64,000 nt of DNA from Strongylocentrotus droebachiensis (GCA_035222895.1 JAVYIG010000309.1:1-64000), one strand, 5' to 3'; shown: positions 11,866-23,815, numbered from the stretch's first letter. Numbers and translations are program-made. The notes: generated from the sequence alone by a model not told the origin.

Positions 11866-13720
11866 ATTGTCGGAAAGAACAAAATAGGGAATACAAAGAC
11901 ATTGGAGCGAAAATAGAATATTCAGACATCATAAGAATTGTGGGAAAATGAAACACGCATTTGCAATGGAAGATACAAATACTCCTGGAAAAAAAAATGA
12001 AGGTTAAATTCTTGACAGGTTAAAGGGAAAAAACTTGTTTCTGAATTCTGGGATGGCATCTAGCGTCTTACCTGTGCCTAAATCATTGGCATGTTACACT
12101 TACGAGTGACTGGTGGCCGTCTGGGTAATGCTTGGGTACTCATGTGCTATCTGATACTTGTGAATGATGTTCCAGCTGGATCACGACCTCCTTTAAATTG
12201 CTGGAGAACGATGCAGTATTATGGGTATTCTGGGCTGACCCATGATGGTTTATTGGAACTCAACCTATGAAGTAAATATGGGGAACCTGCAGTAGTTAAT
12301 GACAAGCCAGTGCAGTATCTTGCCAAGAATAATCATGGCTAGACATTTACAAAGTAAAGATAATGGCAAAACGAATTTCACTTCTAATCAGAAGGATAGT
12401 TCTGTGCTCGGTAGGGATCTTCATATGCGACAGGTGACACCAGTCCAACATCCAGCCACTGTACGCAACAGTAGTCTAATTAAAATTGGTACCTGGAACG
12501 TGAGCACCATGTACCAAAAAAGGAAATAAAAAGATTGTTGGGAAGACCAAATTACAGCAATACATGGGATACAGGGGCATTGGAGCAAAATTGCGAAATT
12601 CAGACATCTGTATATTTGTGGGGAATGGAGATTTTCTAGATTCAGAATGATAAGGAAAACTATCTTTGTCCTTAATTAAATAACCCTAAAATGAGAAACA
12701 CATTTACAATGGAATACACAAATACTCCTCTAAAAACAAAATAAAGGAAGGTTAGATTATTGACAGGCGACAGGAAAAAGCTTGCTTCTGAATACTAGGA
12801 TGGCATCTAGCGTCTTATCTGTGCCTAAATCATAGGCGTGTTACACTTACGATTGACTGATGACCATCTGGGTTATGCTTGGTGTACTCATGTGCTATAT
12901 GATACTTGTGAATGATGTTCCAGCTGGATCACGGCGTCCTTTAAGTTGCTGGAGAACGGTGCAGTATTACGGGTATTCTAGGCTGACCCGTGATGGTTCA
13001 TTGGCACTCAGTGTATGACGTAAATATGGGGAACCTGCAGTAGTTAATGGCAAGCCAGTGCAGTATCTTGCCAATAATAATCATGGCTAGACATCTACAA
13101 AGTAAAGATAATGGCAAAACGAATTTCACTTTGCACCAGAAAGATAGTTCTGTGCTCGGTAGGGGTCGTCATATGCGACAGGTGACACCAGACCATCATC
13201 CAGCCACTGTACGCAACGGTAGTCTAATTAAAATGTGTACCTGGAACGTGAGTACCATGTACCAAAAAGGGAATGAAAAGATTGTTGGGAAGAACAAATT
13301 ACAGCAATGCATTGAATACAGGGGCATTGGAGCAAAATTGAGAAGTTCAGACATCAGAAGATTTGTGGGGAATGAAGATTTTCTAGATTCAGAATGATAA
13401 CGAAAAGTATTTTTGTCCTTAATTAAATAAACCTAAAATGAGATACATATTTAAAATGGAATATACAAATACTCCTCTAAAAGCAAAATAAAGAAAGGTT
13501 AGATTATTGACAGGCGACAGGAAAAAGCTTGCTTCTGAATACTAGGATGGCATCCGGCGTCTTACCTGTGCCTAAAGCATAGGCATGTTACACTTATGAG
13601 TGACTGATGGCCATCTGGATTATGATTGGGTAGATGAGTGAATCTGTGGAACCTGCAGTAGGTAATAGCAAACCAACTGCAGTATCTTGCCAAGTATAAT
13701 CATGGCAAGCCGAAGACTAG
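11866..13720 (+). repeat. tandem array of a ~748-bp LINE-like unit
   Basis: There are two full units (about 12010-12758 and 12759-13505), flanked by a partial unit on each side (11866-12010, 13506-13720). The block TTCTGAATNCTNGGATGGCA recurs at about 12040, 12788 and 13535. Each full unit carries an open frame (12299-12529 and 13047-13397) ending near GTWNVSTMYQK or CTWNVSTMYQK. This resembles the N-terminus of an RTE-type endonuclease (xTWNVRTLYQ). No later endonuclease or RT motifs follow. Confidence 0.65.
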
Positions 13721-13921
13721 AGCTGAACCTTTTGAGAGAGGACAAAGAACTAAGGGAAAGTACATAGTAGCAGTACAAAATATGTTCTGCATGTTGCAGG
13801 TAGACGGAGAAAACTGAGTGTCAATGGCCAAGGATTTCTGGAGCTGTCTCCAAGGTAGCTTATGAGATTCTTTAAAAAAAGGACAGGAAGGAAAAAATGG
13901 ATTACTTCCGTAATAACTTAA

Positions 13922-14066
13922 AGGGGCATGTTCCCCGTATTCCAGAGGCCGCTCAAAATATGTACGCGATGGCGGACGGCGCTATGGCTGCCTATTGACA
14001 CCAACAGGATACGGCTCTTACGCAGATGGCATGTTCAGATAACTACACTGGCGGGAACGTGCCCCT
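13922..14066. mobile_element. 145-bp MITE with TTAA flanks
   Basis: The ends are AGGGGCATGTTCCCCG and CGGGAACGTGCCCCT, inverted with one or two mismatches. TTAA flanks both sides (13918-13921, 14067-14070), the piggyBac target signature. It is too short to code. Confidence 0.65.
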
Positions 14067-14341
14067 TTAAGATTAAAGGATAAGAGGCGAGAAGAGAAAC
14101 ATGATGGAGAGGCATATGAATATGAATATCTAGACAAACAAATTTGATAGAAGGGTAACAAAATAAAAGAAAGCGGGCTAAATGAGCACTGTAAGGAAAT
14201 AGAGTAAGAAAGGAGCCTCAACCATTCATGCGAAAATTCGATAAAAAGCAGGAAAAAGTTAGCAGCTCTACTAGATGTTTGATGGCAAAGGATGGGATGT
14301 ATCATGGTTAAAGAGACAATCAAGCTGCATGATAACGTTAC

Positions 14342-14455
14342 CTGTTTCACAGTGAATTCCGTTGAATCCTGTCGGACATGAACATGTATATCCATTGACC
14401 AAGTCCATGCAGGTTCCTCCATTCATACAGGGGCCGCTTGAGCAATCGTCGATAT
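14342..14455 (-). CDS. EGF-like exon after FN3 block
   Basis: A 114-nt phase 1-1 exon reading [16 protein letters not shown] then [20 protein letters not shown]. All six cysteines are in Notch-type spacing. The DxD start and the Y before TC suit a calcium-binding EGF. The acceptor is TGGTCCAG and the donor GTAACG. It is a close duplicate of the exon at 25379-25492, including flanking intron on both sides. It is the last firm exon of the gene model; what follows 3' is uncertain. Confidence 0.88.
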
Positions 14456-15262
14456 CTGGACCAAAGGAAAAATAGAGTGAAACATTTCTGTTAGGTTGGC
14501 TTTATATCTTATCCATCTCATTTGTTTGCTTGTTGATAGCCCATGGCATATACAAAAAACATATCAAGCCCTGCAGATGCCATCATTCATACCAAGGGAA
14601 TCTTGAGTGCCGGGAATAACATATCTGAATGAGGCTTTAAGGGTCCGCAGTTTATTCCTGGCACAGCATTTATATTCATAAGGTTTTACTCTGCCAAGGT
14701 GTAATAAAAGGGTACCCAAAACTTAATGGTACGTCAACATATTTTGACTTGAATCTTTAAACAGTGTAACATTATGACGGGCTTGAATGCTCCCCAGGAA
14801 GATGGACTCTTAATATAAAGCCCCGTTCTATCACTATGGCAGAATAAAATAAAGGTTACTGCCTCTCCTATATGCCCCCGCCTACATTTTAAGTTTGTTA
14901 TGTACCAATCACCAAAACGCATTTTGCTTTTGATGTGAGGGGTTAAATTTTGGTTAAATTTTGCTATAATGTAGTCAAAGTATGAGCTTCAAATATTTCT
15001 TCTACAACGAGATAAAATATCTCCCAGTGAACAGTAAAGCGTCCAACAGGTAATTAAATAGACTACTTAACACTTGTATAGAATAGGGTGCGCGCCCTAT
15101 ACACAAGGCATTTTATTATCCTTGATTTCTTCATACTCATATTACCATTTACATAATACGAAATGCCAGGTAAAGTATTTAGAGGTTAACTCTATACATT
15201 CTACCTGTACACAAATTATATTTTTCGATGATTGGTACACTTTAAATTATCAAGAACCAAAC
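14456..15262 (-). other. intron; duplicated segment and interspersed repeat
   Basis: The 14456-14640 part matches 25493-25670 (shared TGCAGATGCCATCATTC and TCTTGAGTGCCGGGAAT). The 14740-14890 part matches 16800-16960, both carrying CAGAATAAAATA and a shared GGCTTGAATGCT(C/T)CCCAGGA block, so it is an interspersed repeat. Confidence 0.55.
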
Positions 15263-15467
15263 CTCCTTGTGGTGTTTTGCAGGTGTCTGTAGTGGTAGCA
15301 ATAACCCCTTCGCCAAGTGCAGTCGAAGCAGTGATAGAGTAACGAAAGACGGAAAAAGAAGCTAACTCTGCCTTCATAGATGTTATCTGCAATTGACTAC
15401 CAGGTACTTCCTTTATTTCTGTTTTATCCACAACATCTGTGCCCATTTTCAAGATCTCTATATAGAG
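15263..15467 (-). CDS. FN3 domain 3, second half
   Basis: This 205-nt exon starts in phase 0 after acceptor TTTTTCTTACAG and ends in phase 1 at GTTTGG. It reads LYIEILKMGTDVVDKTE, then a middle segment, then VFRYSITASTALGEG and ends TCKTPQGG. The YSITASTALGEG segment is the F-G strand region of an FN3 domain. It completes the first half at 16383-16486 (ITKY|TLYIEI), placing the intron mid-domain as is common in FN3 genes. Confidence 0.85.
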
Positions 15468-15606
15468 CTGTAAGAAAAATGGAGCAATACTCATAATTAC
15501 ACAAGAGTAATATCCTTGTATAGGATGTTGATGTATCAATTGATAAATTGCAAGTAAATCTTGTTTTATTGTTGCATGAAGTGGATGTATACATATATCT
15601 GTTTAA

Positions 15607-15901
15607 ACCATGGTCACAACTGGCCGTACACCTCTCTGCATGTGATGGATTTCACAGAAAATGGGTCTACAGGTTTTTTTTTCTCCAGGTTCCCAAGGTG
15701 GCTGTTGGATGTGTCCAACAGTCTCTACATGAGGCTACATTTTTGAAGAATACATGGGCACAAGCAGCCCCTGCATTTTCATTGAGGGTACCCACGAGGA
15801 GTCGTAAAAAGGATTTACGAATCGCAGGAGTTGGCCTAGGACCAGGCCATAGCTGCGCCATACACTTGCGAAAGGAAACACGGTGAGTTGTGACCATGGC
15901 A
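15607..15901. mobile_element. 295-bp MITE with TTAA flanks
   Basis: The ends are ACCATGGTCACAACTGGCC and, inverted, GAGTTGTGACCATGGCA, with TTAA on both sides (15603-15606, 15902-15905). The terminal core ATGGTCACA also occurs in the TTAA element at 29365, so the two belong to related families. It lies in the intron between the two halves of FN3 domain 3 and explains the overlapping frames of about 110-130 codons there. Confidence 0.65.
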
Positions 15902-16382
15902 TTAACTGGTAGATTTCTCAACTCTATGGCGACAAGAGTATCAGTGAACCTCTCAGAATTTCCATAGGTAAACTTTATCAGTTCATTAAGAACCCCCCTA
16001 ACAACAACGACAACAAAAATGCTGCAAACAAATACATTGTTGTAACTTTGAAACAAACTTAGCTGTAGAAGAGCAACATATATGGGTGAAATCTCACAAA
16101 ATGTTTAGTGCAAACGGTATTTAATTTTCCTAGTGTTATTTTCTACTTTAACCAACCTTGAAAATGAAAGGGTTAAAGTCACATATTCCTCTACTCAATG
16201 ATACTTAGAAAAAACTTTCTTTCTTTTGAACATGCCCTTTGATTTTTTTTTGTTGCATACTTAAAAATAATCCTGTTAATCGTAACCCATTGAAAGAGGC
16301 TTGCATTCATATGATTCTAGGCTTCAAAATCAATGTTTATTGAATACATCTTAGGTTGTTCAGTTAATGAAATAAGCCTTAC

Positions 16383-16486
16383 CGTATATTTTGTGATCAC
16401 TCCATTTGGCTCACTCGGTTCCCCCCAAGAAATTATGCATTCAGTTATAGTATCAACAACAGTAAGTCCTCCAGGTTCTCCAGGTG
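16383..16486 (-). CDS. FN3 domain 3, first half
   Basis: A 104-nt exon reading APGEPGGLTVVDTITECIIS, then WGEPSEPNGVITKYT. The W of the B strand followed by P-S-E-P-N-G-V-I-T-K-Y is the classic FN3 B-C strand pattern. The acceptor is CTTTTTTTTAG and the donor GTAAGG. It starts in phase 1, completing GCA from the preceding exon's G, and ends in phase 0 to match 15263-15467. Confidence 0.87.
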
Positions 16487-17713
16487 CTAAAAAAAAGAGA
16501 ACAAATATGAGAATTTAGAATTTTCCCTGACATAGTCAATGTACTAAGCTAATGAGCTTGGATAATGTGCTTATTAACATACATACATTCAATTTGTACT
16601 ATAATTAGTTGCTACGTATATGTACATATATGAATACATATAATAGAAGTTTTGTTGTCAAGTGGTTTTAATGCATGAGATATAAGGCTCGTTCAGATAT
16701 GATGCAAAACAGACGCCATTTTTTTCTTCAAAACATGTGTAAATGAATGGGAAATGCACATATTTATTGAGCTCTGTGTTATAAGATTCGTTTTGACATC
16801 ATTTTGATTTGAATCTTTAAACATTGTAAAATTTATGAAGGGCTTGAATGCTTCCCAGGAAGAGGAGAAATTTTGACTCTTTTTAAAGCCCTATTTCTAT
16901 TACCATGGCAGAATAAAATAGGAGGTCGCATCTCCAATATGCCCCTGCCTATATTAATTTTTTTTTATTATCATGATTTTTTCACTGATCTGCTTCATGT
17001 ATGTTTGAAATGAGGAATTAATGAATCTGTAGAAAATTCATGGTTTAATCTGATAACTAAATCACATATGATGTACATAAACATTCCTAAGACACCTCTT
17101 TTATTTCCAATACTGTATAAGCCAATATTTTTGCGTAAAGATATTTTTGCAGATCAAGGGGTCCAGGAAAATTTGTGAGTGGTTAAATTTGCGTAAAGCC
17201 ACAACCACTACCCATAATATACTTTTCAATCATCATTCTATTTACGTGGATCATGAACTCATTCCTGAGTATCTTAATACTATAATTATTTCGAGAGAAT
17301 TAAATGAAAATGATCTACTGAAGTGCCCCATTAGGATCAATGTGGTCTCAAACTGCACTGCATGACTCGGTAATTGCTCATGCTATAGTGTAAAGACGCT
17401 GGGTGCGGCATGCAACAGGGCTTACTTTAATGATTTCAACATGCAAAATTACTTAGTGGAAATATTGTTTGCATGTTGTTAAATTTGCATTCATTGAGTT
17501 ATTCACAACATTTTCAAAAAATAAATACTTATAAAGTAATCAATTATATCTTCTCATTATCTCAAAACTCTACCTCTACCTTTCTATATATGTCCAAATG
17601 TACTTGATAAAGTAATTTACAGGACTAATGTGATTTATCTATCCTTAATTGACCTGTGTGACCTTTGAAATATCATATTCGTTTAGTACTGATGCTCCAT
17701 AATCTGTACATAC
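16487..17713 (-). other. intron
   Basis: It contains a second copy (16800-16960) of the interspersed repeat seen at 14740-14890. Otherwise AT-rich, and the open frame at 17147-17365 (plus) has no domain. Confidence 0.4.
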
Positions 17714-17869
17714 CAGCTTCTGAGGTTGTAAAACGTTCCGAGGGTAAAGATTCTTCACTAATCTGTGTCCCTTCCTCTGAGTTGAAATGTAATGCTCGTA
17801 CGTAAATTGTGTAGTCTGTATATGGTGTAAGTCCTGTAAATTCAGCGCTGGTTTCTTGTACAGGCAGAG
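17714..17869 (-). CDS. FN3 domain 2, second half
   Basis: A 156-nt phase 1-1 exon reading SLPVQETSAEFTGLTPYTDY, then TIYVRALHFNSEEG and ending FTTSEA. GLTPYTDYTIYVRA matches the E-F strand GLxPxTxYxxxVxA signature of FN3. The acceptor is CTACTGTTATAG and the donor GTATGT. It follows 18412-18555 to form one 300-nt domain. Confidence 0.9.
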
Positions 17870-18411
17870 CTATAACAGTAGATTCAGAGAAGAGAATAAA
17901 ATGTAATTAATCAGGCACACATGAGTAGATAAATGATTAAGTGTATTAATGAGAGACTGCATCTCATACCTGTAGAAATACATCATAATCTGATTATAAT
18001 AGTACTACTAATATAATATCATATCTGTCTCCAGATGTGGATATCTGGGTAAGCTTGCCTTCTAAGTTACATAGAAATAGTATATACTCTATTAAAAGTA
18101 AGTAATTAAGGTCATGTGACACAATGCTTTATTACACACAGCAACCATTTCCCAGAAATCTGGTGTACCCAATGCAGTTCACTAACTGTTTTATAAAGGG
18201 TTTATTGCGCTTCTGTAGAAACAGACTGGTTGCAGTCCGACAGGGGTTCATTTCTGGGTCTATACCGGAAAGACAATACTGTTACTTTCTGGGTCTTCTG
18301 TAGAAACATGCTGCATGTTTCATACAAACATGTAATTCAAGTCTGCACAAAAATGTCACCACTCTCAAAGTTATAATTGTTAAACTAAGCTGCATGTTAG
18401 CAAGGACTTAC

Positions 18412-18555
18412 AATAAATGTTGACCTGGTTATCACTTTTAGCTGTGAGTACGTATTGATCGATAGGTCCATTTTTATCATCTGGCTCTTCCCATTGTACG
18501 AACACCTGTCTTGCTTGTATCTGACTAATTCCCACATTCTGAGGCTGAGACGGCT
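18412..18555 (-). CDS. FN3 domain 2, first half
   Basis: A 144-nt phase 1-1 exon. It starts KPSQPQNVGISQIQARQVFV and continues QWEEPDDKNGPIDQYVLTAK. The P-x-x-P start, QWEEP and NGPIDQYVL are the A, B and C strands of FN3. The acceptor is CTTCATTTCAG and the donor GTAAGT. Confidence 0.9.
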
Positions 18556-19011
18556 CTGAAATGAAGTCAAAAGTGATCATCAATATAGGAAATGTGTTTC
18601 ATCAATAAAACTGAAGTATGAAAATTAAATGAATCATGCATTTTAAGACTTAATCATAATCATAATTTTAGATCAGAGGTCTAATGGTTCCTGCAAGAGC
18701 AAATTGAATGAAAGTTAGATTCTTGAATGATAAATACTGCTAAATATTCATATTGCACAACAATTAGTTATCGGTTTCCCTTTTTTGGTGACTTAGGAAA
18801 ATTATCATTATCATTATACAAAATCATTCCCCGATCATTTTTCAATGCAAGGGTCTTTATACATTAAACTTTAATAAAAACTCCTAGAAGGGTAAATGGA
18901 GAAATATATGCAGAAAATATATGAGGGACCACTCATACACTAAGATACATGTGTGACTTTTTCAATTAGGGTGACATAAGAATGAATATACATGCAAGAT
19001 AGTGATCATAC
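18556..19011 (-). other. intron, nothing notable
   Basis: AT-rich and without recognisable repeats. Confidence 0.4.
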
Positions 19012-19296
19012 TTCCAGCTAGGGTTCGTTGGGGTGGAAAGTCGAGAGGCTCGCTGCTTCCAGCAAGATTCACACAGATCAGCTGAAACTCGTAGATGGTG
19101 TAGGGCTCCAAGCCCGTCACAACAATAGGTGATGTACTTCCCACAACATCTGACCCTGTCTCATTGGTGCCTTGAATCCCGTATTTGGCTGTGCAGTTGA
19201 TGTAAACGTCATTGCCTTGAACTGTGAAGTCCCACACAAGTTGAATTTGCATGGAGAGTACATTGTCATATCTTGGATTAGCAAGTTCTGCCACCT
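19012..19296 (-). CDS. FN3 domain 1 (single exon)
   Basis: This 285-nt phase 1-1 exon starts EVAELANPRYDNVLSMQIQL, then VWDFTVQGNDVYINCTAKYG, and later GLEPYTIYEFQLICVNLAGS. GLEPYTIYEFQLICVN is the FN3 E-F signature. The domain is variant: the B-strand W is in VWDF, and there are two cysteines that could pair. NCT and NET are possible N-glycosylation sites. Acceptor GTCTTTCACAG, donor GTATGA. FN3 domains 2 and 3 are each split by an intron but this one is not. Confidence 0.85.
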
Positions 19297-19348
19297 CTGT
19301 GAAAGACAAAGGCAGAGAATGGTCAAAAGTTTTTCATTCATAGTTGGT

Positions 19349-19420
19349 GTTTCAGAGGTGTTGTAGTCTAGTGGTACTTGACTTCAGATGAAAAGGTCAA
19401 GGGTTCAAGCCCTAAAATTA
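19349..19420 (+). repeat. tRNA-derived SINE head
   Basis: TAGTCTAGTGG (A box) and GGTTCAAGCCC (B box) lie about 34 nt apart, with a tRNA-like arm between them. It lies in the intron between FN3 domain 1 and Ig domain 2, opposite to the gene. The SINE tail probably continues to about 19640, but its end is not defined. Confidence 0.5.
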
Positions 19421-19711
19421 ACACTTGCACTTATCACTTCTTCCTTTCCCGATGTATTATTAGTTACATGATAGAATGAGGATGCCTTTGTGGTTTGGAC
19501 ACAAACGAGCATGCCTGGAAAATAGCAACTGACTGGAAAGCTCCCAAATGAAGGGAGTGGAGATAGAGAAAGATTTGTTAGGGCATATGTTGTATTAATT
19601 GAATCCAACGATTTCATCGGGTATCTGTATCAACAGTCATAGAACATCAATTAAAGAAAAGAAAAGGGGTTGAAAAAAATGTTATTGAAGACAAAATACT
19701 TTCACTCTTAC

Positions 19712-20029
19712 CTTGGACAAAGATGTTAAAATTCCTACTGTCGGTCATAATCCCAGCTCCGTCAAAAGCCAAGCACCTATAAATTCCATTATCTCCTCTG
19801 ACAATATTAGATACATTGAGCACGCTGAAGAAATATGTCCCTCCTGTGCCCATTTCTTGGCTTGTTTCAATGCTAATCCTGGTCACATTATCCTGTAGTC
19901 TCACTCCATTCCGCTCCCATGCTATGATTGCTTCACTGCTCGAGAACACGGTACAGATGAGACTTGCCGTTTGGTTTAGTTCGATACGATCCTCAAGTTT
20001 GCTGAGGTCAAGGTTAATTTGACCAGGAA
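19712..20029 (-). CDS. Ig-like domain 2
   Basis: A 318-nt phase 1-1 exon. LICTVF (B-strand Cys), IIAWERNG (C-strand Trp) and GDNGIYRCLAF (D-x-G-x-Y-x-C) give a complete Ig fold of about 100 residues, I-set or C2 type. Sequons NQT, NVT and NVS indicate glycosylation. The acceptor is TGCTCCTTTCAG and the donor GTAAGA. The exon begins VPGQINLDLSKLEDRIELNQ. One exon per Ig domain with phase 1 borders is the usual modular arrangement. Confidence 0.92.
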
Positions 20030-20480
20030 CTGAAAGGAGCAGTACAGAATAAAAAAATCCATGAAACTGAGCTGGGCATCAAAAGTACAACAGGTATAAC
20101 AGTCAACAGTACAATCTGGTAAATACCACTTGCAATGCTGAACTCTCAGAACAATCTGAATGTTCCAAAATATATTTACAATAATTTCTTAACGTATCTG
20201 TTCACAATAATTTTCTTTTAAACTGTCTTTAGGTTTTAAATTACCTGTATTTGGGACTTGTAACTAATGCCCCTTTAATTATGTATTCTGTCCAAGCATA
20301 AACATATAGAACAGTAAAGAGAGAATATTAGATATCTGCATGTACTTCAGAAAAATGTCATATTTGTTGCATACCCGGTACTTACTTTTTGGATGTACAT
20401 GTACAAATCAACCGGATATTGACATTTTCAAATCGTATGACATTTCTGTATGCATGTATAGTTTGTTTCTAGCTACTCAC

Positions 20481-20789
20481 CAACAACATCAACTGAAATA
20501 ATTTCGCTCGATGCACTAAGCTGGTTTTCTTTTGTAACAGCAGTGCAGCGGTAGGTCCCTATATCTACGGCATCGGCACTTAGGATGGTGATGCTGTACA
20601 TTCCCATGTTAGCGTTGCTGTCTACCATGTAGTCTGCACCTGTCTCATTTGGGAGTTCGACACTATCTCTGTACCAAGCCACCTCATCCAGGTCTATCCC
20701 TGCGAGATTGACCTGACAAGCTAGTGTAAAGTCTTCGCCTTCAGGTATTGTATCGTTAGATGTACGGCTTGCTGTGACTTTAACCTCGC
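20481..20789 (-). CDS. Ig-like domain 1
   Basis: A 309-nt phase 1-1 exon. It opens SEVKVTASRTSNDTIPEGED and carries FTLACQV, DEVAWYRDSVELPNETGADY and DAVDIGTYRCTAV. The Cys-Trp-Cys triad with D-x-G-x-Y-x-C defines an Ig domain. NDT and NET are sequons. Acceptor CTCTTTGCAG, donor GTGAGT. It directly follows the laminin-type EGF exon, so the switch from EGF to Ig repeats occurs here. Confidence 0.93.
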
Positions 20790-21642
20790 CTGCAAAGAGT
20801 GAAAGTACCATTAAGTCATGGTTAGGGTACTTTAAATTGGCAACACTGTGACGTATCATGCGAGCTCCTCTCCAACTTGATCTGTACAGAAAATCTCATG
20901 AATTTTAATTTTCTTAGTTATTGATGTTGGGGTTGTATAAAAACATTTTTTAGTATATGGCAGATGGGAGGGGAGCTCGTAAGATGCATCACTGAGTTTC
21001 CAATTTGTGTGTCATTAATCGCACCTTCAAAAATGTATAACTTTCTTATTTTTAATCTGGTTTTTGCTCAAACTTTCACTGATCTGTTTCTCTCGATTTC
21101 CAGCTTCTATTAAAACCAACTTAATATCAGGGTAGACTTCCCTGTAATACATGGATTTAAGTGTGATGTACCATTAACACTTGGTTGCTTTCTTCGCCTC
21201 TCTGCACAGTCGCTCAATTGGCACATGTGTCATTTTGCATAAAACAGGCAACACTTGACGGAAGGATTACTTGAAAAATAATGGCTTTGCAAAATTACCC
21301 TTTTTTGTTCTTGATTACCTCCACGACAATTCTTTCAACACCGGTATAGATTAATCTTGCATTTAATCTTGAAAACAGTTAAAAAGTCTTGAAGCCTTTG
21401 GAATGTCTATGCCGTTATAAATACAAACCATTATAAATACAATGTGAGACAGGGAGATTATTTGTGTGGCATATACAGAGTTAAGTTTGGATGTAAATGG
21501 AAAACAAGACACATACATGTGCAATTCAATTCAATGAATTCACATTTAAATATTTTGTTATGACATTCATTATTATCATGCTTATGTACTTCTCTAAATT
21601 CTCTTTGATTTTAGCCATCACAATACCAACAAGTTCACTTAC
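20790..21642 (-). other. intron with an old interspersed repeat
   Basis: The 20870-21150 part resembles 11090-11550 in wording and order. No terminal repeats are visible. Confidence 0.4.
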
Positions 21643-21771
21643 TTCTGTCACAAACTGCTCCCTCAAATGCTGGATCACAAGTGCAGCTCCCATCGACATT
21701 ACTGCAGTTAGCCCCATCCACACATGTACAGCTCTCCATACAATAATCTCCAAAAGTACCCGCAGGACAGA
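21643..21771 (-). CDS. laminin/MEGF-type EGF exon
   Basis: A 129-nt phase 1-1 exon reading ICPAGTFGDYCMESCTCVDG, then ANCSNVDGSCTCDPAFEGAV and CDR. The CPAGTFGxxC..CxC start and eight cysteines are typical of the laminin-like EGF repeats in MEGF, Draper and Tie-type receptors. NCS is a sequon. Acceptor CTATTTCAG, donor GTAAGT. It is the only laminin-type repeat seen and marks the junction to the Ig domains. Confidence 0.9.
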
Positions 21772-22574
21772 CTGAAATAGTTGCATTAGATAAGAAAAGT
21801 TGAACAACAGTCCATTTCTTAATATTTTCCTCCATCTGACACACTCTAACAACAATCATTTAAAGCGTAATTTTACTCTGCAATCAGACTACCAATCTCA
21901 AGTTACGATGGCCACGAACGAAACATGCCCTTCACAACTTCTGAAAGTTCCAGACAACCTTCACATTAATTGCTATTTCTCTTAATAAACAGATTATTCA
22001 TACTATCAGCAAACTGTATGCAATCAGCAGCAATATCATACTACCAGCTTTGCTTCATTTGTTTCATAAAGCATTTCTTTAGAAAAGGCCAGCAGGAATT
22101 CAAGAAATTCTACGTGCACTTTATCTAAAATCTCTGTAGATATTAGCATTTCATTTCCCTAGAGAAAGGATGCAGATTTACTATCACACTATGCTAATTT
22201 TGTTATTCTCCTACATATGATATGGCACACAAAGGGTTAAAAAGAAATAGAAGAGAATTGAATTTGATATAAGATATAAACAATAGCAAAGAATACAACT
22301 ACATACTTTCTCCCAGCATACTCTTTCAAATGATCCTTTGAAATCAGGAACTTCTGTTTGTTTCAATGCAGGATTTATAGTCACAAATTTGATCTGATAT
22401 ATTTTTTTTTGCACTGTAATTTCAAGTCATCAATCAATGTGCAAATGCACTTATCATGGTAAATCAAATGTGCTTTCAGCAATCTTAGTAACGATTCAAG
22501 CCTTTTATGTTCAGAAATAAAGATCAAGCATTTTCATGCTACTCATCATCCCCTATATTTGCAAGTTCACATAC

Positions 22575-22688
22575 TATGTTCACAATATGATCCATTGAAG
22601 CCCGGAGGACAAGCGCAGTTGTAATAATTTTGGCCATCCACGCAGGTTCCGTTGTTCTCGCAGGGCATCGAATCACATTCACGAAAAT
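22575..22688 (-). CDS. EGF-like exon (DFRECDSMPC)
   Basis: A 114-nt phase 1-1 exon reading DFRECDSMPCENNGTCVDGQ, then NYYNCACPPGFNGSYCEH. Six cysteines are in Notch-like spacing. NGT and NGS are sequons. Acceptor AAATGTGTAG, donor GTATGT. Confidence 0.92.
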
Positions 22689-23815
22689 CTACACATTTGA
22701 CAAAAAGAACTATGCGTATTTGTATTTGAATAACCCTTTCAGCATGTTAAAAATTAATCTTATATTAAAAAAGCAAAATATTTTTTTCTTTCTCCAATGC
22801 CAGGCATTTGGCAATAATTAAAAGCTCTTGATTACCATCTTTAGGCAGTAACTTTTCTGCTACTTTTGGTTTTTGTATAATGCAAATGCTTTAGAATTTT
22901 ACTAAAAAAGAACATTTTGTAAAATTGCATTTGAAAATTGAAACTTCAAGGCCCTGAAGTAATTTTGAGGTAACTTCTAAATTAACATAAGCCCTCATGG
23001 ATCTGAAATTGAAAATGTTGTGAATCAATAGAAAAATATATAATGCTGTTGTTAACATATAAACAAACAGCTTATAATTGAACTGTTTTACAATCCCATA
23101 AAACGAATCAAATTGGATTATTTACCAAAGATTCTTGGGTGGTACAAAAAGAGACACATGATTAAATATATTCTGTGTGAAATAATAGAGGTACTAATAA
23201 TTGAGTATAGATTTAGCCTTGGTGTCTTTAAAATCATGTGCTGTCATTTGCTGGTAAAAAAACACAATACATGTACATAGTGTTGATCTAAAAGTAAACT
23301 GTGCTCAAATTTACCACATACATACATGATTCGTGTTTGGTACACATGTTTTATACTTCAATAAAATAATTGTTTGCACTGGTCAGATATAGTAAGTTAT
23401 TGTGCAAAAAAATATCTACTGAATATCTAATGGTATTTTTAAAAAATAGGGAAAGAAGACTAGTTGTGTGCAAATCTGCATAAGATCAGCATAATACAAA
23501 AATTCAATTTCCCAATACAACACTGTTGCTCATTGAGTTGGAAAAAAAATCTTGCCTCTTTTCATGAAATGGCTGTGGAAAAATGGTTATTCTTCTCAGA
23601 ACTTAATTGGTTAATCTAAAGAGTTATAGAGAGATTGATCAATAAAGTTCAGAGAAGATATAAACTTTATCTATCAAGATAAAATCGTATTGCCACAGTC
23701 AACTCATGAAAGGAGGTATGAACAAAATATTCCAACTTTATGGGCAACCGTGTACCATATTGTTCATATTAATCATGATTTTGGAATTATTATTTAGGGT
23801 TGAATTGGTACAAAC
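22689..23815 (-). other. intron, nothing coding
   Basis: AT-rich. At 23728-23754 is a single sequence resembling the end of the TA-flanked foldback element at 4220, probably a solitary end of that family. Confidence 0.4.

Noticed and set aside
15548..16056. Open frames of 112 (plus) and 129 (minus) codons between FN3 exons
   Set aside because: They overlap the 295-bp TTAA-flanked MITE and use its sequence on both strands; no domain or splice support.
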